Below are positions 18,386-27,621 of a DNA stretch of 64,000 nucleotides, in pieces. Where the stretch lies: positions 1 to 64,000 of the forward strand of contig NZ_JANFLT010000003.1 in NCBI RefSeq assembly GCF_024385505.1. The letters are read 5' to 3'. This DNA is from Arthrobacter zhaoxinii (GTDB taxonomy: Bacteria > Actinomycetota > Actinomycetes > Actinomycetales > Micrococcaceae). Position numbers and translations under genes: made by a program. The notes below the pieces were generated by a model that saw only the letters and a program-made list of their open reading frames with translations, was not told the origin of the DNA and did not search any database. Every line of letters begins with the position of its first letter. The stretch's first letter is position 1.

Positions 18386-18394
18386 CCTGACGGA

Positions 18395-19189
18395 ATGACG
18401 GAATCGAATAAGTCACGGGTTGTTTTTGCTCTGCTCGCCGGGTCTCTCCGGCCGGTATTCAATATGTTCCTGAAAAAGCAGTGGCAAGGGGCAGAGAACC
18501 TGCCCCGGGATCCGGGCTTCATTGTCTGCCCGAACCACGTGACTGAAATCGATCCGGTGGTGGTGGGGCACTTCCTGTACAACCAGGGACGGTCGCCGCA
18601 CTTCCTGGCGAAGGCATCGCTCTTCAAGGTGCCCGTGCTGGGACCCGCGCTGTCCGCCACGAACCAGGTCCCGGTGGAACGGATTACCACCGGGGCCGCC
18701 GGGTCCCTGGATGCCGCCCGCGCGGCCCTGGCAGCGGGGCGCACCCTGGTGATCTACCCGGAAGGCACGCTCACCCGAGATCCCGACCTCTGGCCGATGA
18801 AGGGCCGGACCGGGGCGGCGCGGCTGGCCCTGCAGACCGGCGCCCCCGTTGTCCCCATTGCCCACTGGGGTGCGCAGGACGCGTTCCCGCGCTATGCCAA
18901 GTTCCCGAAGCTGTTCCCGCGCAAGCGGGTGCGGCTGGTGGTCGGCAAGCCGGTGGACCTGTCCGAATTTGCGGATCTGCCCATCAGCAAAGCCGTGCTG
19001 GATGCCGCTACGGAGCGGATCATGTCCGACCTGACGGATATGGTCTCCAAGCTCCGCGGCGCCCAGCCGCCCACCGAGCGGTGGAACCCTGTGGCCAAAG
19101 GCCAGCGCCAGGTGGGCCGCTCGTTTGAAAACCGAACCGGCGGATCCGGCGCAGAAACTCCACCAACCGAACCGGAGGCCGGCCAGTGA
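18395..19189 (+). CDS. plsC: 1-acyl-sn-glycerol-3-phosphate acyltransferase family protein
   Basis: The 264-residue membrane-associated acyltransferase has motif I NHVTEIDPVV (H-x4-D, about residue 50) and motif III YPEGTLTRDPDLWPMKGRTG (about 127-146). It probably acylates lysophosphatidate to phosphatidate in phospholipid synthesis. The C-terminal 30 residues are polar and variable. Its stop overlaps the GTG start of gpsA by four bases (GTGA), showing tight coupling. Confidence 0.9.
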   Translation: MTESNKSRVVFALLAGSLRPVFNMFLKKQWQGAENLPRDPGFIVCPNHVTEIDPVVVGHFLYNQGRSPHFLAKASLFKVPVLGPALSATNQVPVERITTGAAGSLDAARAALAAGRTLVIYPEGTLTRDPDLWPMKGRTGAARLALQTGAPVVPIAHWGAQDAFPRYAKFPKLFPRKRVRLVVGKPVDLSEFADLPISKAVLDAATERIMSDLTDMVSKLRGAQPPTERWNPVAKGQRQVGRSFENRTGGSGAETPPTEPEAGQ

Positions 19190-20229
19190 CCGCCCGCAGT
19201 GAACACCCCGCCGTCGTCGCCGTTCTTGGTGCCGGAAGCTGGGGTACCGCGTTCGCCAAGATCGCCGCCGACTCCGGCGTGGAACGCGGCACCGATGTCC
19301 GGCTCTGGGCCCGGCGCCCCGAAGTGGCCGAGGACATCAACAGCAGGCACCGCAACACCCAGTACCTCAAGGACACCGTCCTGCCCGCCAACCTGCGTGC
19401 CTCCACGGACCTCGCCGAGGTGCTGGCCGGAGCGGAGATTGTCGTCCTTGCGGTTCCGGCTCAGTCCCTGCGCGCCCAGCTTCGGGACGTTGCGGGCCTC
19501 ATTCCCGCCGACGCCGTCGTCGTATCGCTGATGAAGGGCCTCGAGCGGGGAACCGACGCCCGGATGAGCCAGGTGATCGCCGAGGAACTGGGGCTGCCCG
19601 CCGAACGCATTGCCGTGGTTTCCGGCCCGAACCTCGCCATGGAGATTGCCCGGCAGGAGCCCACCGCGTCCGTGGTGGCATGCACCGACCTGGACACGGC
19701 CGCCTGGATCGCCGAAGCCTGCACTGCGCCCTACTTCCGTCCCTACACCAACGTGGACGTGGTGGGCACGGAGATCGGCGGCATCGTCAAGAACGTCATT
19801 GCCCTCGCGGTGGGAATCTGCGACGGCAGGAAGATGGGCGACAACACCAAGGCATCGGTCATGACCCGCGGCCTGGCGGAAACGACCCGCCTCGCCCTGG
19901 CTCTGGGCGGCAACGCCGAGACGATGGCCGGCCTCGCCGGGATGGGTGACCTGATTGCCACCTGCTCCTCGCCGCTGTCACGCAACCACACCGCCGGCAC
20001 GCTGCTGGCCCAGGGCCTGAGCCTGGCGGAAGTCAACGCGTCCATGACCCAGACAGCCGAGGGCATCAAGTCCGCGCAGGCCGTGCTGGACCGTGCCACC
20101 CAGCTCGGCGTGTACATGCCGATCACCGAGAACGTCGTCGCCGTACTGCAGGGCGTCATTACTGTTGATGAACTGGGCCCGCGGTTGCTGGCCCGAGAAC
20201 TGAAATCCGAAGGTGTGTCCGCCCCGTGA
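19186..20229 (+). CDS. gpsA: Glycerol-3-phosphate dehydrogenase [NAD(P)+]
   Basis: GpsA reduces dihydroxyacetone phosphate to sn-glycerol-3-phosphate, the backbone for phospholipids and for glycerol-phosphate wall polymers. The 347-residue protein begins with the Rossmann motif VAVLGAGSWGTAFAK and has KNVIALAVGI with the catalytic lysine, and GMGDLIATCSS in the C-terminal helical domain. Start GTG 19186 overlaps the plsC stop; the stop overlaps the ddl start (GTGA). The coupling is useful context because the glycopolymer cluster downstream may consume glycerol-phosphate. Confidence 0.96.
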   Translation: MTARSEHPAVVAVLGAGSWGTAFAKIAADSGVERGTDVRLWARRPEVAEDINSRHRNTQYLKDTVLPANLRASTDLAEVLAGAEIVVLAVPAQSLRAQLRDVAGLIPADAVVVSLMKGLERGTDARMSQVIAEELGLPAERIAVVSGPNLAMEIARQEPTASVVACTDLDTAAWIAEACTAPYFRPYTNVDVVGTEIGGIVKNVIALAVGICDGRKMGDNTKASVMTRGLAETTRLALALGGNAETMAGLAGMGDLIATCSSPLSRNHTAGTLLAQGLSLAEVNASMTQTAEGIKSAQAVLDRATQLGVYMPITENVVAVLQGVITVDELGPRLLARELKSEGVSAP

Positions 20230-21383
20230 CTGTTGAACCCCTGCCCGCCGCTGCCGCAACGGACCGTCCCGGAGGCGCCCGCCCCCGGGTGGCCGTCCTG
20301 TTCGGCGGACGTTCCAGCGAGCATGCCGTCAGCTGCGTGACTGCAGCAGGAGTGCTGCAGGCCATCGATACGACAAAGTACGACGTCGTGCCCATCGGCA
20401 TCGCGAAGAACGGCCAGTGGAGCCTGGTCTCGGCGGATCCGGCCGAATGGTCCCTGCGCGCCGCCACCCTGCCCGAGGTTCCCGTGTCGGAGGAATCCGT
20501 GGTGCTCTCATCCCAGGACGGCAGCCGGGAACTGGTGGCCCACGCTGCCGGCAGCCTGCCCCGGAGTCTCGGCGTGGTCGACGTCGTGCTGCCGCTGCTG
20601 CACGGGCCCTTTGGCGAGGACGGAACCCTGCAGGGCATGCTGGAAATGGCCGACGTGCGCTATGTAGGTGCCGGCGTGCTGGCATCGGCCGTGGGTATGG
20701 ACAAGCACTACATGAAGGTGGTCTTCGAAGCCGCGGGCCTGACCGTGGGTCCCTACGAGGTCATCACCGACCGGCAGTGGCTGCGGGATCCGCAGGCCTG
20801 CCTGGACCGCGCCGGTGCCCTGGACTTCCCGCTGTTCGTGAAGCCGGCACGGGCCGGTTCCTCCATGGGCATCACCCGCGTCACCGACGCCGCGGAACTT
20901 CCGGCCGCCATTGAAGCCGCACGCCTGCACGATCCCAAGGTTGTGGTGGAAGCCGGGATCACCGGCCGGGAAATCGAGGTAGCCGTCCTGCAGGGGCGGG
21001 GAACCGAGGACCCGCGCACCAGCCAGCCCGGCGAAGTTGCCGTGCGCGACGGTGGCCATGACTGGTATGACTTCGAAGCCAAATACGTGGACGGTGCAGC
21101 CGCAGAGCTGAGCTGCCCGGCCGACCTGCCCGCAGATATCACCGCCCGGGTCCGCAGTCTCGCCGGCACCGCGTTCGAGTCCGTGGGCGGCGAAGGCCTG
21201 TCCCGGGTGGACTTCTTCTACACCCCGGACGGCCAGCTGATCATCAACGAGATCAACACCATGCCCGGTTTCACCCCCATCAGCATGTACCCGCAGATGT
21301 GGGCCAAGTCCGGGCTGCCGTACAGCGAGCTGATCGACGAACTGATCTCCCTCGCCCTGGCCCGGAAGACCGGCCTGCGCTAA
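20226..21383 (+). CDS. ddl: D-alanine--D-alanine ligase
   Basis: This ATP-grasp enzyme makes the D-Ala-D-Ala dipeptide for peptidoglycan. The 385-residue protein opens with VAVLFGGRSSEHAVSC and contains LLHGPFGEDGTLQGM, FVKPARAGSSMGI and the metal-binding end DFFYTPDGQLIINEINTMPG. GTG 20226 overlaps the gpsA stop. Its 3' end overlaps the convergent DUF3515 gene by four bases. Confidence 0.96.
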   Translation: MTVEPLPAAAATDRPGGARPRVAVLFGGRSSEHAVSCVTAAGVLQAIDTTKYDVVPIGIAKNGQWSLVSADPAEWSLRAATLPEVPVSEESVVLSSQDGSRELVAHAAGSLPRSLGVVDVVLPLLHGPFGEDGTLQGMLEMADVRYVGAGVLASAVGMDKHYMKVVFEAAGLTVGPYEVITDRQWLRDPQACLDRAGALDFPLFVKPARAGSSMGITRVTDAAELPAAIEAARLHDPKVVVEAGITGREIEVAVLQGRGTEDPRTSQPGEVAVRDGGHDWYDFEAKYVDGAAAELSCPADLPADITARVRSLAGTAFESVGGEGLSRVDFFYTPDGQLIINEINTMPGFTPISMYPQMWAKSGLPYSELIDELISLALARKTGLR

Positions 21384-21856
21384 CCCTGCTGCTCGAGCTC
21401 CAGAGTGTCCTCGGGGCTCAGGCACTGGCGGGTGGGTTCGATGTTGGACACTGCGTTCTGCAGCTGGACCAGGACCGTGGACGACGCCACCTCGTTCGGA
21501 TCGAACATCACCTCCACCGCCGGCTCCCGGCCGTAGGTGGTGGCGGTCCAGGTGTCTTCGCCTTCCCGCAGGATCCAGTCAACGCCGTTCACTTCGGCGC
21601 ACGGATCGGTGGTCGGTCCGGGGACCGGGACGCCGCACTTGAGGATTGCCCGGGACGGATTACCCCAGGCCGCCGTCGACTGGCTGTCCGTGTCCCGCAG
21701 TGCGTAGCCTGCCATCTCGTCCGGCAGCGCCACCATCACGGCGGCGCAGTCGGGGTTGGCGGCATCCGTGGCGGAATCGACATTGGCCGCCGGACTGCAG
21801 CCGGTGGCAGCGACTGCCGAAAGTGCGAGTACTGCGGGTAGTGCATAGAACTTCAT
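21380..21856 (-). CDS. DUF3515 family lipoprotein
   Basis: The 158-residue protein has a lipoprotein signal peptide ending in the lipobox VAATGC (Cys about 20), followed by a small extracytoplasmic domain with several cysteines and a conserved WILREG segment, typical of the actinobacterial DUF3515 family. Function is unknown. The gene is commonly next to ddl in Micrococcaceae; here it is convergent with ddl and overlaps its stop. The ATG at 21856 is preferred because it places a clean signal peptide at the N-terminus. Confidence 0.85.
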   Translation of the reverse strand: MKFYALPAVLALSAVAATGCSPAANVDSATDAANPDCAAVMVALPDEMAGYALRDTDSQSTAAWGNPSRAILKCGVPVPGPTTDPCAEVNGVDWILREGEDTWTATTYGREPAVEVMFDPNEVASSTVLVQLQNAVSNIEPTRQCLSPEDTLELEQQG

Positions 21857-21951
21857 GATTCCAGCGTATCCGCAGCGCTGCCCGGGACCGGAATCGGAGG
21901 TGGCCCGCCGAATGTATAGACTCATAGCGCCCCCGACCTGAGGAAAAACAC

Positions 21952-22953
21952 TTGAGCGAGCACTCCCCGTCCCCGGACTCCGCGCCACGAAAGCGGCATC
22001 CGGTCCGCGCCGTCCTGCTGGTGCTGCTGACCCTTGTCGTGGTGGCCGCGGTGGCGGCCGGGGGCTACCTGTGGCATCTGGCACGGACGTTCGACAACGG
22101 AACCAACAGCATTCCCAATGCGTTTCCGGCGAACAGTCCGGAGAAGGCCGCGTCCGCGGAGGATTCGCAGAACATCCTGCTCCTGGGCAGCGACACCCGG
22201 GATCCCGCGTCCGACGACGCACGGTCCGACACCATGATGCTCGTCCATGTGCCGGGGGACCGAAGCGGCGTCTACGTGATCTCGATTATGCGCGACACCT
22301 GGGTGCAGATCCCGGGGCACGGGGAATCCAAGATCAACGCCGCCATGGCCCTCGGCGGTGTTTCCCTGACCGTGGACACCGTGCAGACGCTTTTCGACGC
22401 CCCGATTGACCACGTGGCGATTATCGATTTTGAAGGATTCAAGGGCCTGACGGATGCCTTGGGCGGGGTGACCCTCACGAATGACGTGGCGTTCCGGTCC
22501 GAGGGTGCCGAAGGCGAGTTCTTTGCCGCAGGGCCCATCACCGTTGAAGGCGAATCGGCACTGAAATACGTCCGGGAGCGGTATGCCTTTACGGACGGTG
22601 ACTACCAGCGCGTCAAGAACCAGCAGGCTTTCCTACGCGGTGTGATCTCCGGTGTCCTCAACAAGGGGACCCTGACCAACCCGGCCAAGGTCAGCAACGT
22701 GGTCAGCGAAATATCGCCGTACCTGAGCGTTGACGAGAACCTGGACGCGTCCGAGGCCGGGGCATTGGCAATCGGCCTCCGTAACGTTCGTTCCGGGGAC
22801 ATCTCCATGGCGACCCTGCCGAACGAAGGCGTGGGTACATCCGCGGATGGGCAGTCCATTGTGGTGCCCGACTATGCTGCAATCAGTGAAATCGCCGCCG
22901 CACTCGACGACGACAATATGCCGGCCTACATGGCTGCTGACCGGGGGAACTAA
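21952..22953 (+). CDS. LCP (LytR-CpsA-Psr) family glycopolymer ligase
   Basis: LCP enzymes transfer lipid-linked wall polymers to peptidoglycan outside the membrane. The 333-residue protein has a cytoplasmic N-terminus, one transmembrane helix (about 18-44) and the LCP domain (about 73-245) with ILLLGSDTR, RSDTMMLVHV, IMRDTWVQIPG, KINAAMALGG and YVRERYAFTDGDYQRVKNQQ. The conserved Arg and Asp residues that bind pyrophosphate are present. I read the start as TTG 21952 after TGAGGA (21939-21944). It heads the glycopolymer region and is the probable final attachment enzyme for its products. Confidence 0.92.
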   Translation: MSEHSPSPDSAPRKRHPVRAVLLVLLTLVVVAAVAAGGYLWHLARTFDNGTNSIPNAFPANSPEKAASAEDSQNILLLGSDTRDPASDDARSDTMMLVHVPGDRSGVYVISIMRDTWVQIPGHGESKINAAMALGGVSLTVDTVQTLFDAPIDHVAIIDFEGFKGLTDALGGVTLTNDVAFRSEGAEGEFFAAGPITVEGESALKYVRERYAFTDGDYQRVKNQQAFLRGVISGVLNKGTLTNPAKVSNVVSEISPYLSVDENLDASEAGALAIGLRNVRSGDISMATLPNEGVGTSADGQSIVVPDYAAISEIAAALDDDNMPAYMAADRGN

Positions 22954-22957
22954 CACC

Positions 22958-23704
22958 ATGCAACAGAATCCTGCCCCCCGTATTCTCGGCGCCCTCGTGG
23001 GTGCCTTGGTAGCGGCCACGGTGTTGGCCGGGCCGGCCCTGGCTGTGGAAGGGACCCCGCCCCCACCCCCGCCGGTAGTGGAGACGCCGGAACCCGATCC
23101 GGTTCTGCCGCCTCCCGCTCCTGCTCCCGTCCAGCCGGTGCCGGTCCAGCCTGCCCCTCAACCGGCTCCTGCCCCTCAGCCTGCTCCAGCCCCTGTCGCG
23201 CCAGCTCCCGAACCAAGCCCGGAGCCCGAGCCGAGTCCGCCGGTCAACCAAATCGATCCGGTAACGGGGTACGTCGTCGACCCGGGCACCGGGTTCCTGG
23301 TCCATCCGGGCACCGGACTGCTCATCGAGCCGGGAACCGGCAGTCTCATCGATCCGGTCACCCTCTTCTACACGGGAGACGTCTGGGATCCGCTGACCAT
23401 GCAGATCGTTGACCCGGACGCCGAGCCTTCTCCTACACCGACTCCGTCCCCGTCGCCTACGTCTACAGCGTCGCCGACTCCCAAGGCATCGCCGAGCCCG
23501 TCGGCCACTGCGGCCACATCCAAGCCCACCCCGACACCCTCAGCCCTTGCCGCAGAGAGCACGAATTCCGGTTCCGGCGGCGTGGATTGGATAGTGCGGG
23601 GCGGTGTCGTGCTCTTCTTGTTAGGCGGCGGCGTGTTTTATTACAGCAAGCTGCGCGGACCGACAGTTAGCCTCCCGTCCAAGACTGGGACAAGTGACGC
23701 GTAG
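22958..23704 (+). CDS. Secreted proline-rich, C-terminally membrane-anchored protein
   Basis: The 248-residue protein has a signal peptide (cleavage probably after GPALA, about residue 28), a Pro/Ala/Val-rich region (30-95), an eight-residue tandem repeat (100-139), a Ser/Thr/Pro-rich stretch (150-195) and one C-terminal transmembrane helix (about 212-230) followed by a short basic tail. There is no LPXTG motif. Such a layout suits a wall-spanning stalk or a protein that holds the wall. It starts five bases after the LCP gene and is probably cotranscribed, so a role at the site of polymer attachment is inferred. Confidence 0.78.
   Translation: MQQNPAPRILGALVGALVAATVLAGPALAVEGTPPPPPPVVETPEPDPVLPPPAPAPVQPVPVQPAPQPAPAPQPAPAPVAPAPEPSPEPEPSPPVNQIDPVTGYVVDPGTGFLVHPGTGLLIEPGTGSLIDPVTLFYTGDVWDPLTMQIVDPDAEPSPTPTPSPSPTSTASPTPKASPSPSATAATSKPTPTPSALAAESTNSGSGGVDWIVRGGVVLFLLGGGVFYYSKLRGPTVSLPSKTGTSDA
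23255..23374 (+). repeat. 24-bp tandem repeat encoding an octapeptide
   Basis: Five units of 24 bp encode DPVTGYVV, DPGTGFLV, HPGTGLLI, EPGTGSLI and DPVTLFYT. The phase is exact at both DNA and protein level; units differ by scattered substitutions. It lies inside the proline-rich protein. Confidence 0.85.
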
Positions 23705-23777
23705 AATAAGGTGAACTTTCCAGCACCATTAGGGTCGCTGGGCATGTAGAGCGGCAGATGTTATTGGGGGATTGGTA

Positions 23778-24977
23778 GTGCGGATTCAGTTACTGACGCA
23801 TTCGTATTCCCCTGAGCACAGTCCTCCACAGCGCCGCTGGACTCAGTTCAACCGGTATTTCCGCAGCCTCGACTGGGACATCGACGTGATTACCCCGGTG
23901 GCACATGCTCCGCACGGCCGGCGGACCCTGCCGAAACGAGAAGCGGGCCGCGCTTTCCGCCGGGACACGGGCCGGTACGGGGAACGCATCCTGCGAGTTC
24001 CCTTCGTATGGCACCGCACCACACGGCTGGGACGGCTGTTAGACCACTGCTTCAGTGCGGCGGCTTCCGTCGCGGCCGGGATGATGACACGCCGCCCTGA
24101 TGCCGTGGTCGTTACCGTGCCCAGCCTTCCCATCCTGGGCGCCGGATACCTGGTGTCCCGGCTCCGCCGGGTGCCGTTGGTGGTAGACATGCGCGATGCC
24201 TGGCCCGATATTGCGCGGGATGCGCGGATTGTCCGTGGAAGCGCGAAAGGTTTAACGGAACGCGCCATAACAGCCTTCCAGGAACGCGCAGAGTTGGTGG
24301 TGACCGTGACCCATGGTTTCGCCGCCACACTCCGTGAGCGTGGCTTGAACAATGTTGCCACGGTGGTGAACGGCGTAGATATTTCCGTCCGGGAGCTCCT
24401 GCCTCCTCCCCCTGAAAACCGGGACCTGCTGAACGTGCTGTACCTGGGAAACCATGGCGAAAGCCAGCGGCTGGACCTGGTCGTGCGGGCAGCAGCCCTT
24501 GCCCGCGGCTACGTCCGGTTGACCATGGTGGGCCACGGGGTGCAACGACGTGAACTGATGAAGCTGGCCGAGGAACTGGACGCTCCGGTAATCTTTCAAG
24601 GCCCTGCCCAGCGGCGCGAAGTCATGGAATATTACCGGGATGCGGATACGTGTGTCGTCTCGCTTCGGGATGACTGGAAATCCTTCGAAACCACCATCCC
24701 GTCAAAGACCTACGAGGTGTTGGCAGTAGGACGTCACGTCACGGGCATCGTCCGTGGCGAGGCACGCTACATCGTCGAAGAGTCGAAAGCCGGAGACATT
24801 GTTGATTCCAGGCCGGAGGCCATTGCTCAGCTGTGGATGGAACTGCACGCAGACCGCACCCGGCTGCTCACCGGCACCAACGGCAGGGACTGGGTACACC
24901 ACAACGCCAACCTCGACGCACTGTCCGCTGCCTATGCGGACCTCCTGCGGAGCGTGGCAGCGGGCCGGTCCGAGTGA
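23778..24977 (+). CDS. GT4-family glycosyltransferase (full-length copy)
   Basis: The 399-residue protein has a GT-B fold: N-terminal LLTHSYSPEHSPPQRRW, DMRDAWPDI in the linker region, VVNGVD, and a C-terminal domain with LYLGNHGESQ, VGHGVQRR and IPSKTYEVLAVG. I chose GTG 23778 because GGGGGA lies six bases upstream and the paralogue at 42148 begins at the matching residue. It overlaps the next GT4 gene by four bases (GTGA) and is the first gene of export cassette 1. Compared with the paralogue, this one keeps two segments (31 and 36 residues) that the other lacks, so it is probably the active form. Donor and acceptor are unknown. Confidence 0.9.
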   Translation: MRIQLLTHSYSPEHSPPQRRWTQFNRYFRSLDWDIDVITPVAHAPHGRRTLPKREAGRAFRRDTGRYGERILRVPFVWHRTTRLGRLLDHCFSAAASVAAGMMTRRPDAVVVTVPSLPILGAGYLVSRLRRVPLVVDMRDAWPDIARDARIVRGSAKGLTERAITAFQERAELVVTVTHGFAATLRERGLNNVATVVNGVDISVRELLPPPPENRDLLNVLYLGNHGESQRLDLVVRAAALARGYVRLTMVGHGVQRRELMKLAEELDAPVIFQGPAQRREVMEYYRDADTCVVSLRDDWKSFETTIPSKTYEVLAVGRHVTGIVRGEARYIVEESKAGDIVDSRPEAIAQLWMELHADRTRLLTGTNGRDWVHHNANLDALSAAYADLLRSVAAGRSE

Positions 24978-26734
24978 CGGCACTGAGATACGTACGCAGT
25001 GCCGCCCTTGCCGGCGCCACTGCCTTGGAACACCTGGGCGATGACCCCGTAGTCCTGGCGCTGCAGATATCCCGCAGGCTGCCGGCATCCCTGGTACATC
25101 CGCTGGCGGCCGGTGCCGGGAAGATCTCCGGAAAAATGGCTGGGAACAGCTTCCTGGGACCGCTGGCGGCTTTCGTCATCGGAGATACCCCTGCGCTGTC
25201 CCGCAGTCTCACCGCAGCCGCCGCACCGGGCGGAACCACGGGTAGCCAACAGGCCCTGCGCCTGGCCGACGTCGCCATCGCAGCAGGCTTCCCCCAGGAG
25301 GCCGGGCAGCTGGTGGCACGGGTACGCCCCGGTACCAAAGGGCTGCCCGGCACTGTCGCCCGCAGCCGCTCGCACGCCGGAGACATGAGCGGCGCCGTGA
25401 AGGCCCTTTCCCACGGACGAGGCGCCGAACGCCGGCAGCAGCGGCGCCTGGCGTCCGAGCTGGCCGTGTTTTCGGGATGGCAGCCCTGGCTCGACCGTGT
25501 TGAGTCCTACACACCGGACCCAGCCACCGTCCTGCACGTCCTCACCAACTCCCTGCCGCACACCGGCAGCGGCTACGCGCAGCGGAGCCATTCGATCCTG
25601 AAGGCGCAGCACGAGCTGGGCTGGAACGTCCATGCCGTGACCCGCCCGGGATATCCCGTCCAGGTGGGTCGGCTCTTTGCCCGGGAACAGGACCGGATCG
25701 ACGGCGTGACGTATCACCGGATCCTGCCGGCCCGGCTTCCCTTCGGCATGCAGGGCAGACTGCAGCTGCAGGCAGAACAAACGCTCGCACTTGCCCTGAA
25801 GACGCGGCCTGCGGTTCTGCATACCACCACGCACTTCGTCAACGGGCTGGTGACTGCCGCCGTGGCCGAGGCCCTCGGCATTCCGTGGATCTATGAGGTC
25901 CGCGGCCAGCTGGCCGATACGTGGGCTTCGGCCCGCCCGGCCGAGGCCCGGCAGAGCGAGAGGTACCGGCTCTTCTCCGAACGGGAAGCCGACGTTATGG
26001 GCAGGGCTGCCCTGGTGCCCACGCTCGGGACCGTCATGGCGGAACAGATTGCCGGCAGCGGAGTTCCCCGGGAGCGGATCCGGCTGCTTCCCAACGCAGT
26101 GGGGGAGGGATACCTCGAAGCACCCGTGGCGGCAGCCGAGGCCCGGCGCTCGCTCGGGCTGGATCCTGACACTGAATTGATCGGAACGGTCAGCAGTCTG
26201 GTTGACTATGAGGGGCTGGATGACCTCATCACCGCCTTCGGCCTGGTCGCTGACCGGCAACGGCACCTCAAATGCCTCATCGTCGGCGACGGAGCAGCCG
26301 CGCCCCGTTTGAAGGCGCTGGCTGCCGAACTCGGACTGACCGACCGCGTAATCTTCACCGGCCGAGTCTCCCGGGAGCAGGCTCATTTGTACCATCAGGC
26401 AATCAACGTCTTCGTTGTGCCTCGGAAGGATTTGGACGTGACACGAGCGGTAACCCCGCTGAAGCCGGTGGAGGCCATGGCCTGCGCACGGCCCGTAATA
26501 GCCAGCGATTTGCCGGCCCTGCGTGAATTGGTCCGAGATGGAGACAACGGGCTCCTGGTCCGGGCCTCCGATCCGGTGCATCTGGCCGAGGCGATCGACA
26601 GCCTGATCTCCGATGGCGAGCTTCGTGCCTTCTTGGGGAGCAACGGGCGCCGCCATGTGCTCGCCACGCGTACCTGGGAATCGGTCGCTGCTTCAACGGT
26701 AAAGATGTACCAGCAGACGGAGGCCAAGGCGTGA
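24974..26734 (+). CDS. GT4-family glycosyltransferase with helical N-terminal extension
   Basis: The 586-residue protein has an Ala-rich helical N-terminal region (about 1-175) of unknown role, then a GT4 enzyme (about 180-580). Motifs include HTGSGYAQRSHSIL, IPWIYEVRGQLADTW, LLPNAVGEGY, GTVSSLVDYEGLDDLI, VGDGAAAPRLK and TPLKPVEAMACARPV with the E-x7-E-like region. The start is GTG 24974, overlapping the preceding stop; a longer upstream frame is rejected. The YEVRG motif and overall domain resemble the first GT4 domain of the protein at 31697. There is no counterpart in the second export cassette. Confidence 0.88.
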   Translation: MTALRYVRSAALAGATALEHLGDDPVVLALQISRRLPASLVHPLAAGAGKISGKMAGNSFLGPLAAFVIGDTPALSRSLTAAAAPGGTTGSQQALRLADVAIAAGFPQEAGQLVARVRPGTKGLPGTVARSRSHAGDMSGAVKALSHGRGAERRQQRRLASELAVFSGWQPWLDRVESYTPDPATVLHVLTNSLPHTGSGYAQRSHSILKAQHELGWNVHAVTRPGYPVQVGRLFAREQDRIDGVTYHRILPARLPFGMQGRLQLQAEQTLALALKTRPAVLHTTTHFVNGLVTAAVAEALGIPWIYEVRGQLADTWASARPAEARQSERYRLFSEREADVMGRAALVPTLGTVMAEQIAGSGVPRERIRLLPNAVGEGYLEAPVAAAEARRSLGLDPDTELIGTVSSLVDYEGLDDLITAFGLVADRQRHLKCLIVGDGAAAPRLKALAAELGLTDRVIFTGRVSREQAHLYHQAINVFVVPRKDLDVTRAVTPLKPVEAMACARPVIASDLPALRELVRDGDNGLLVRASDPVHLAEAIDSLISDGELRAFLGSNGRRHVLATRTWESVAASTVKMYQQTEAKA

Positions 26735-27621
26735 CCCAGACATCAGCTAGCGCTGAGCAGAACGACAAGCCGGTGACGGTCGCCGTCGACCTCCGTAAGG
26801 TTTCAAGGGTCGGTGCGAAGCCTCCGCTACTGGATTATCTGGTTTCGCTCTGGAATTATCGGCACTTTATGCTCTACGACGCGAGAGCCCGGGTGCAGAC
26901 AGGCAACAGCCGTGATCGATTGGGCAGCGCCTGGCTGCTCCTGGACCCGTTGCTTAATGGGCTCGGCTACTTCGCTATCTTTGGACTGTTGTTGAATGCA
27001 GGCCGCGGGGTGGAGAACTTTATTGGTTACTTGATTATCGGCATCTTTTTGTTCCAAATGAGTTCCCGTTCCATCGTTAACGGGGCACGGGTCATCCGGA
27101 CCAACCAGAACGTGATTCAAGCCTTTAATTTTCCGCGTGCAACCCTCGCTGTAGCGGTCAACATCCGGGAACTGCTGGCCAACATACCGGTTCTTATCAT
27201 GATGTTCCTGTTAGTGATTTTCCTGGCACCGGTGGAGGAAATCACCTGGCGATGGGTGTTGGTCATCCCGGCGGTCCTTCTGCAGGTCCTCTTTAATCTG
27301 GGAGCAGGATTGGTGCTGGCGCCCGTAGTCGCCAAGTTCAACGACCTCGTTCATATCATTTCCTTTGGCATGCGGTTTTGGATGTTTACCTCGTGCGTCA
27401 TGTTCAGTATCGAGCGATATAACTCTGTTCCGTGGCTCAAGTCCGCTGTGGAAGCTAACCCCCTGTACCTGCTGCTAACGATTGTCCGGGAGTCCGTGCT
27501 GTACGCGCAGACTCCTGTGTGGCAGAGCTGGGCCGGACTTAGCGCCTGGGCACTAGGCGCGCTGGTCCTCGGCATCGTTGTCTTCTGGAAGAGAGAAGAG
27601 TCCTATGCCGGGAACAACTGA
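26731..27621 (+). CDS. ABC-2 type glycopolymer exporter permease, copy 1 (Wzm/TagG-like)
   Basis: The 296-residue protein has a cytoplasmic N-terminus and about six transmembrane helices, with the typical ABC-2 feature DRLGSAWLLLDPLLNG before helix 1. It forms a channel with the ATPase encoded next and moves lipid-linked glycan across the membrane. GTG 26731 overlaps the GT4 stop (GTGA), and its end overlaps the ATPase gene by 17 bp. It is clearly paralogous to the permease at 43173. Confidence 0.92.
   Translation: MTQTSASAEQNDKPVTVAVDLRKVSRVGAKPPLLDYLVSLWNYRHFMLYDARARVQTGNSRDRLGSAWLLLDPLLNGLGYFAIFGLLLNAGRGVENFIGYLIIGIFLFQMSSRSIVNGARVIRTNQNVIQAFNFPRATLAVAVNIRELLANIPVLIMMFLLVIFLAPVEEITWRWVLVIPAVLLQVLFNLGAGLVLAPVVAKFNDLVHIISFGMRFWMFTSCVMFSIERYNSVPWLKSAVEANPLYLLLTIVRESVLYAQTPVWQSWAGLSAWALGALVLGIVVFWKREESYAGNN

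Noticed and set aside
24932-26656. 574-codon minus-strand open frame opposite the GT4 gene
   Set aside because: It is the antisense shadow of a gene with complete GT4 motifs, lacks any recognisable domain, and would overlap the coupled operon.
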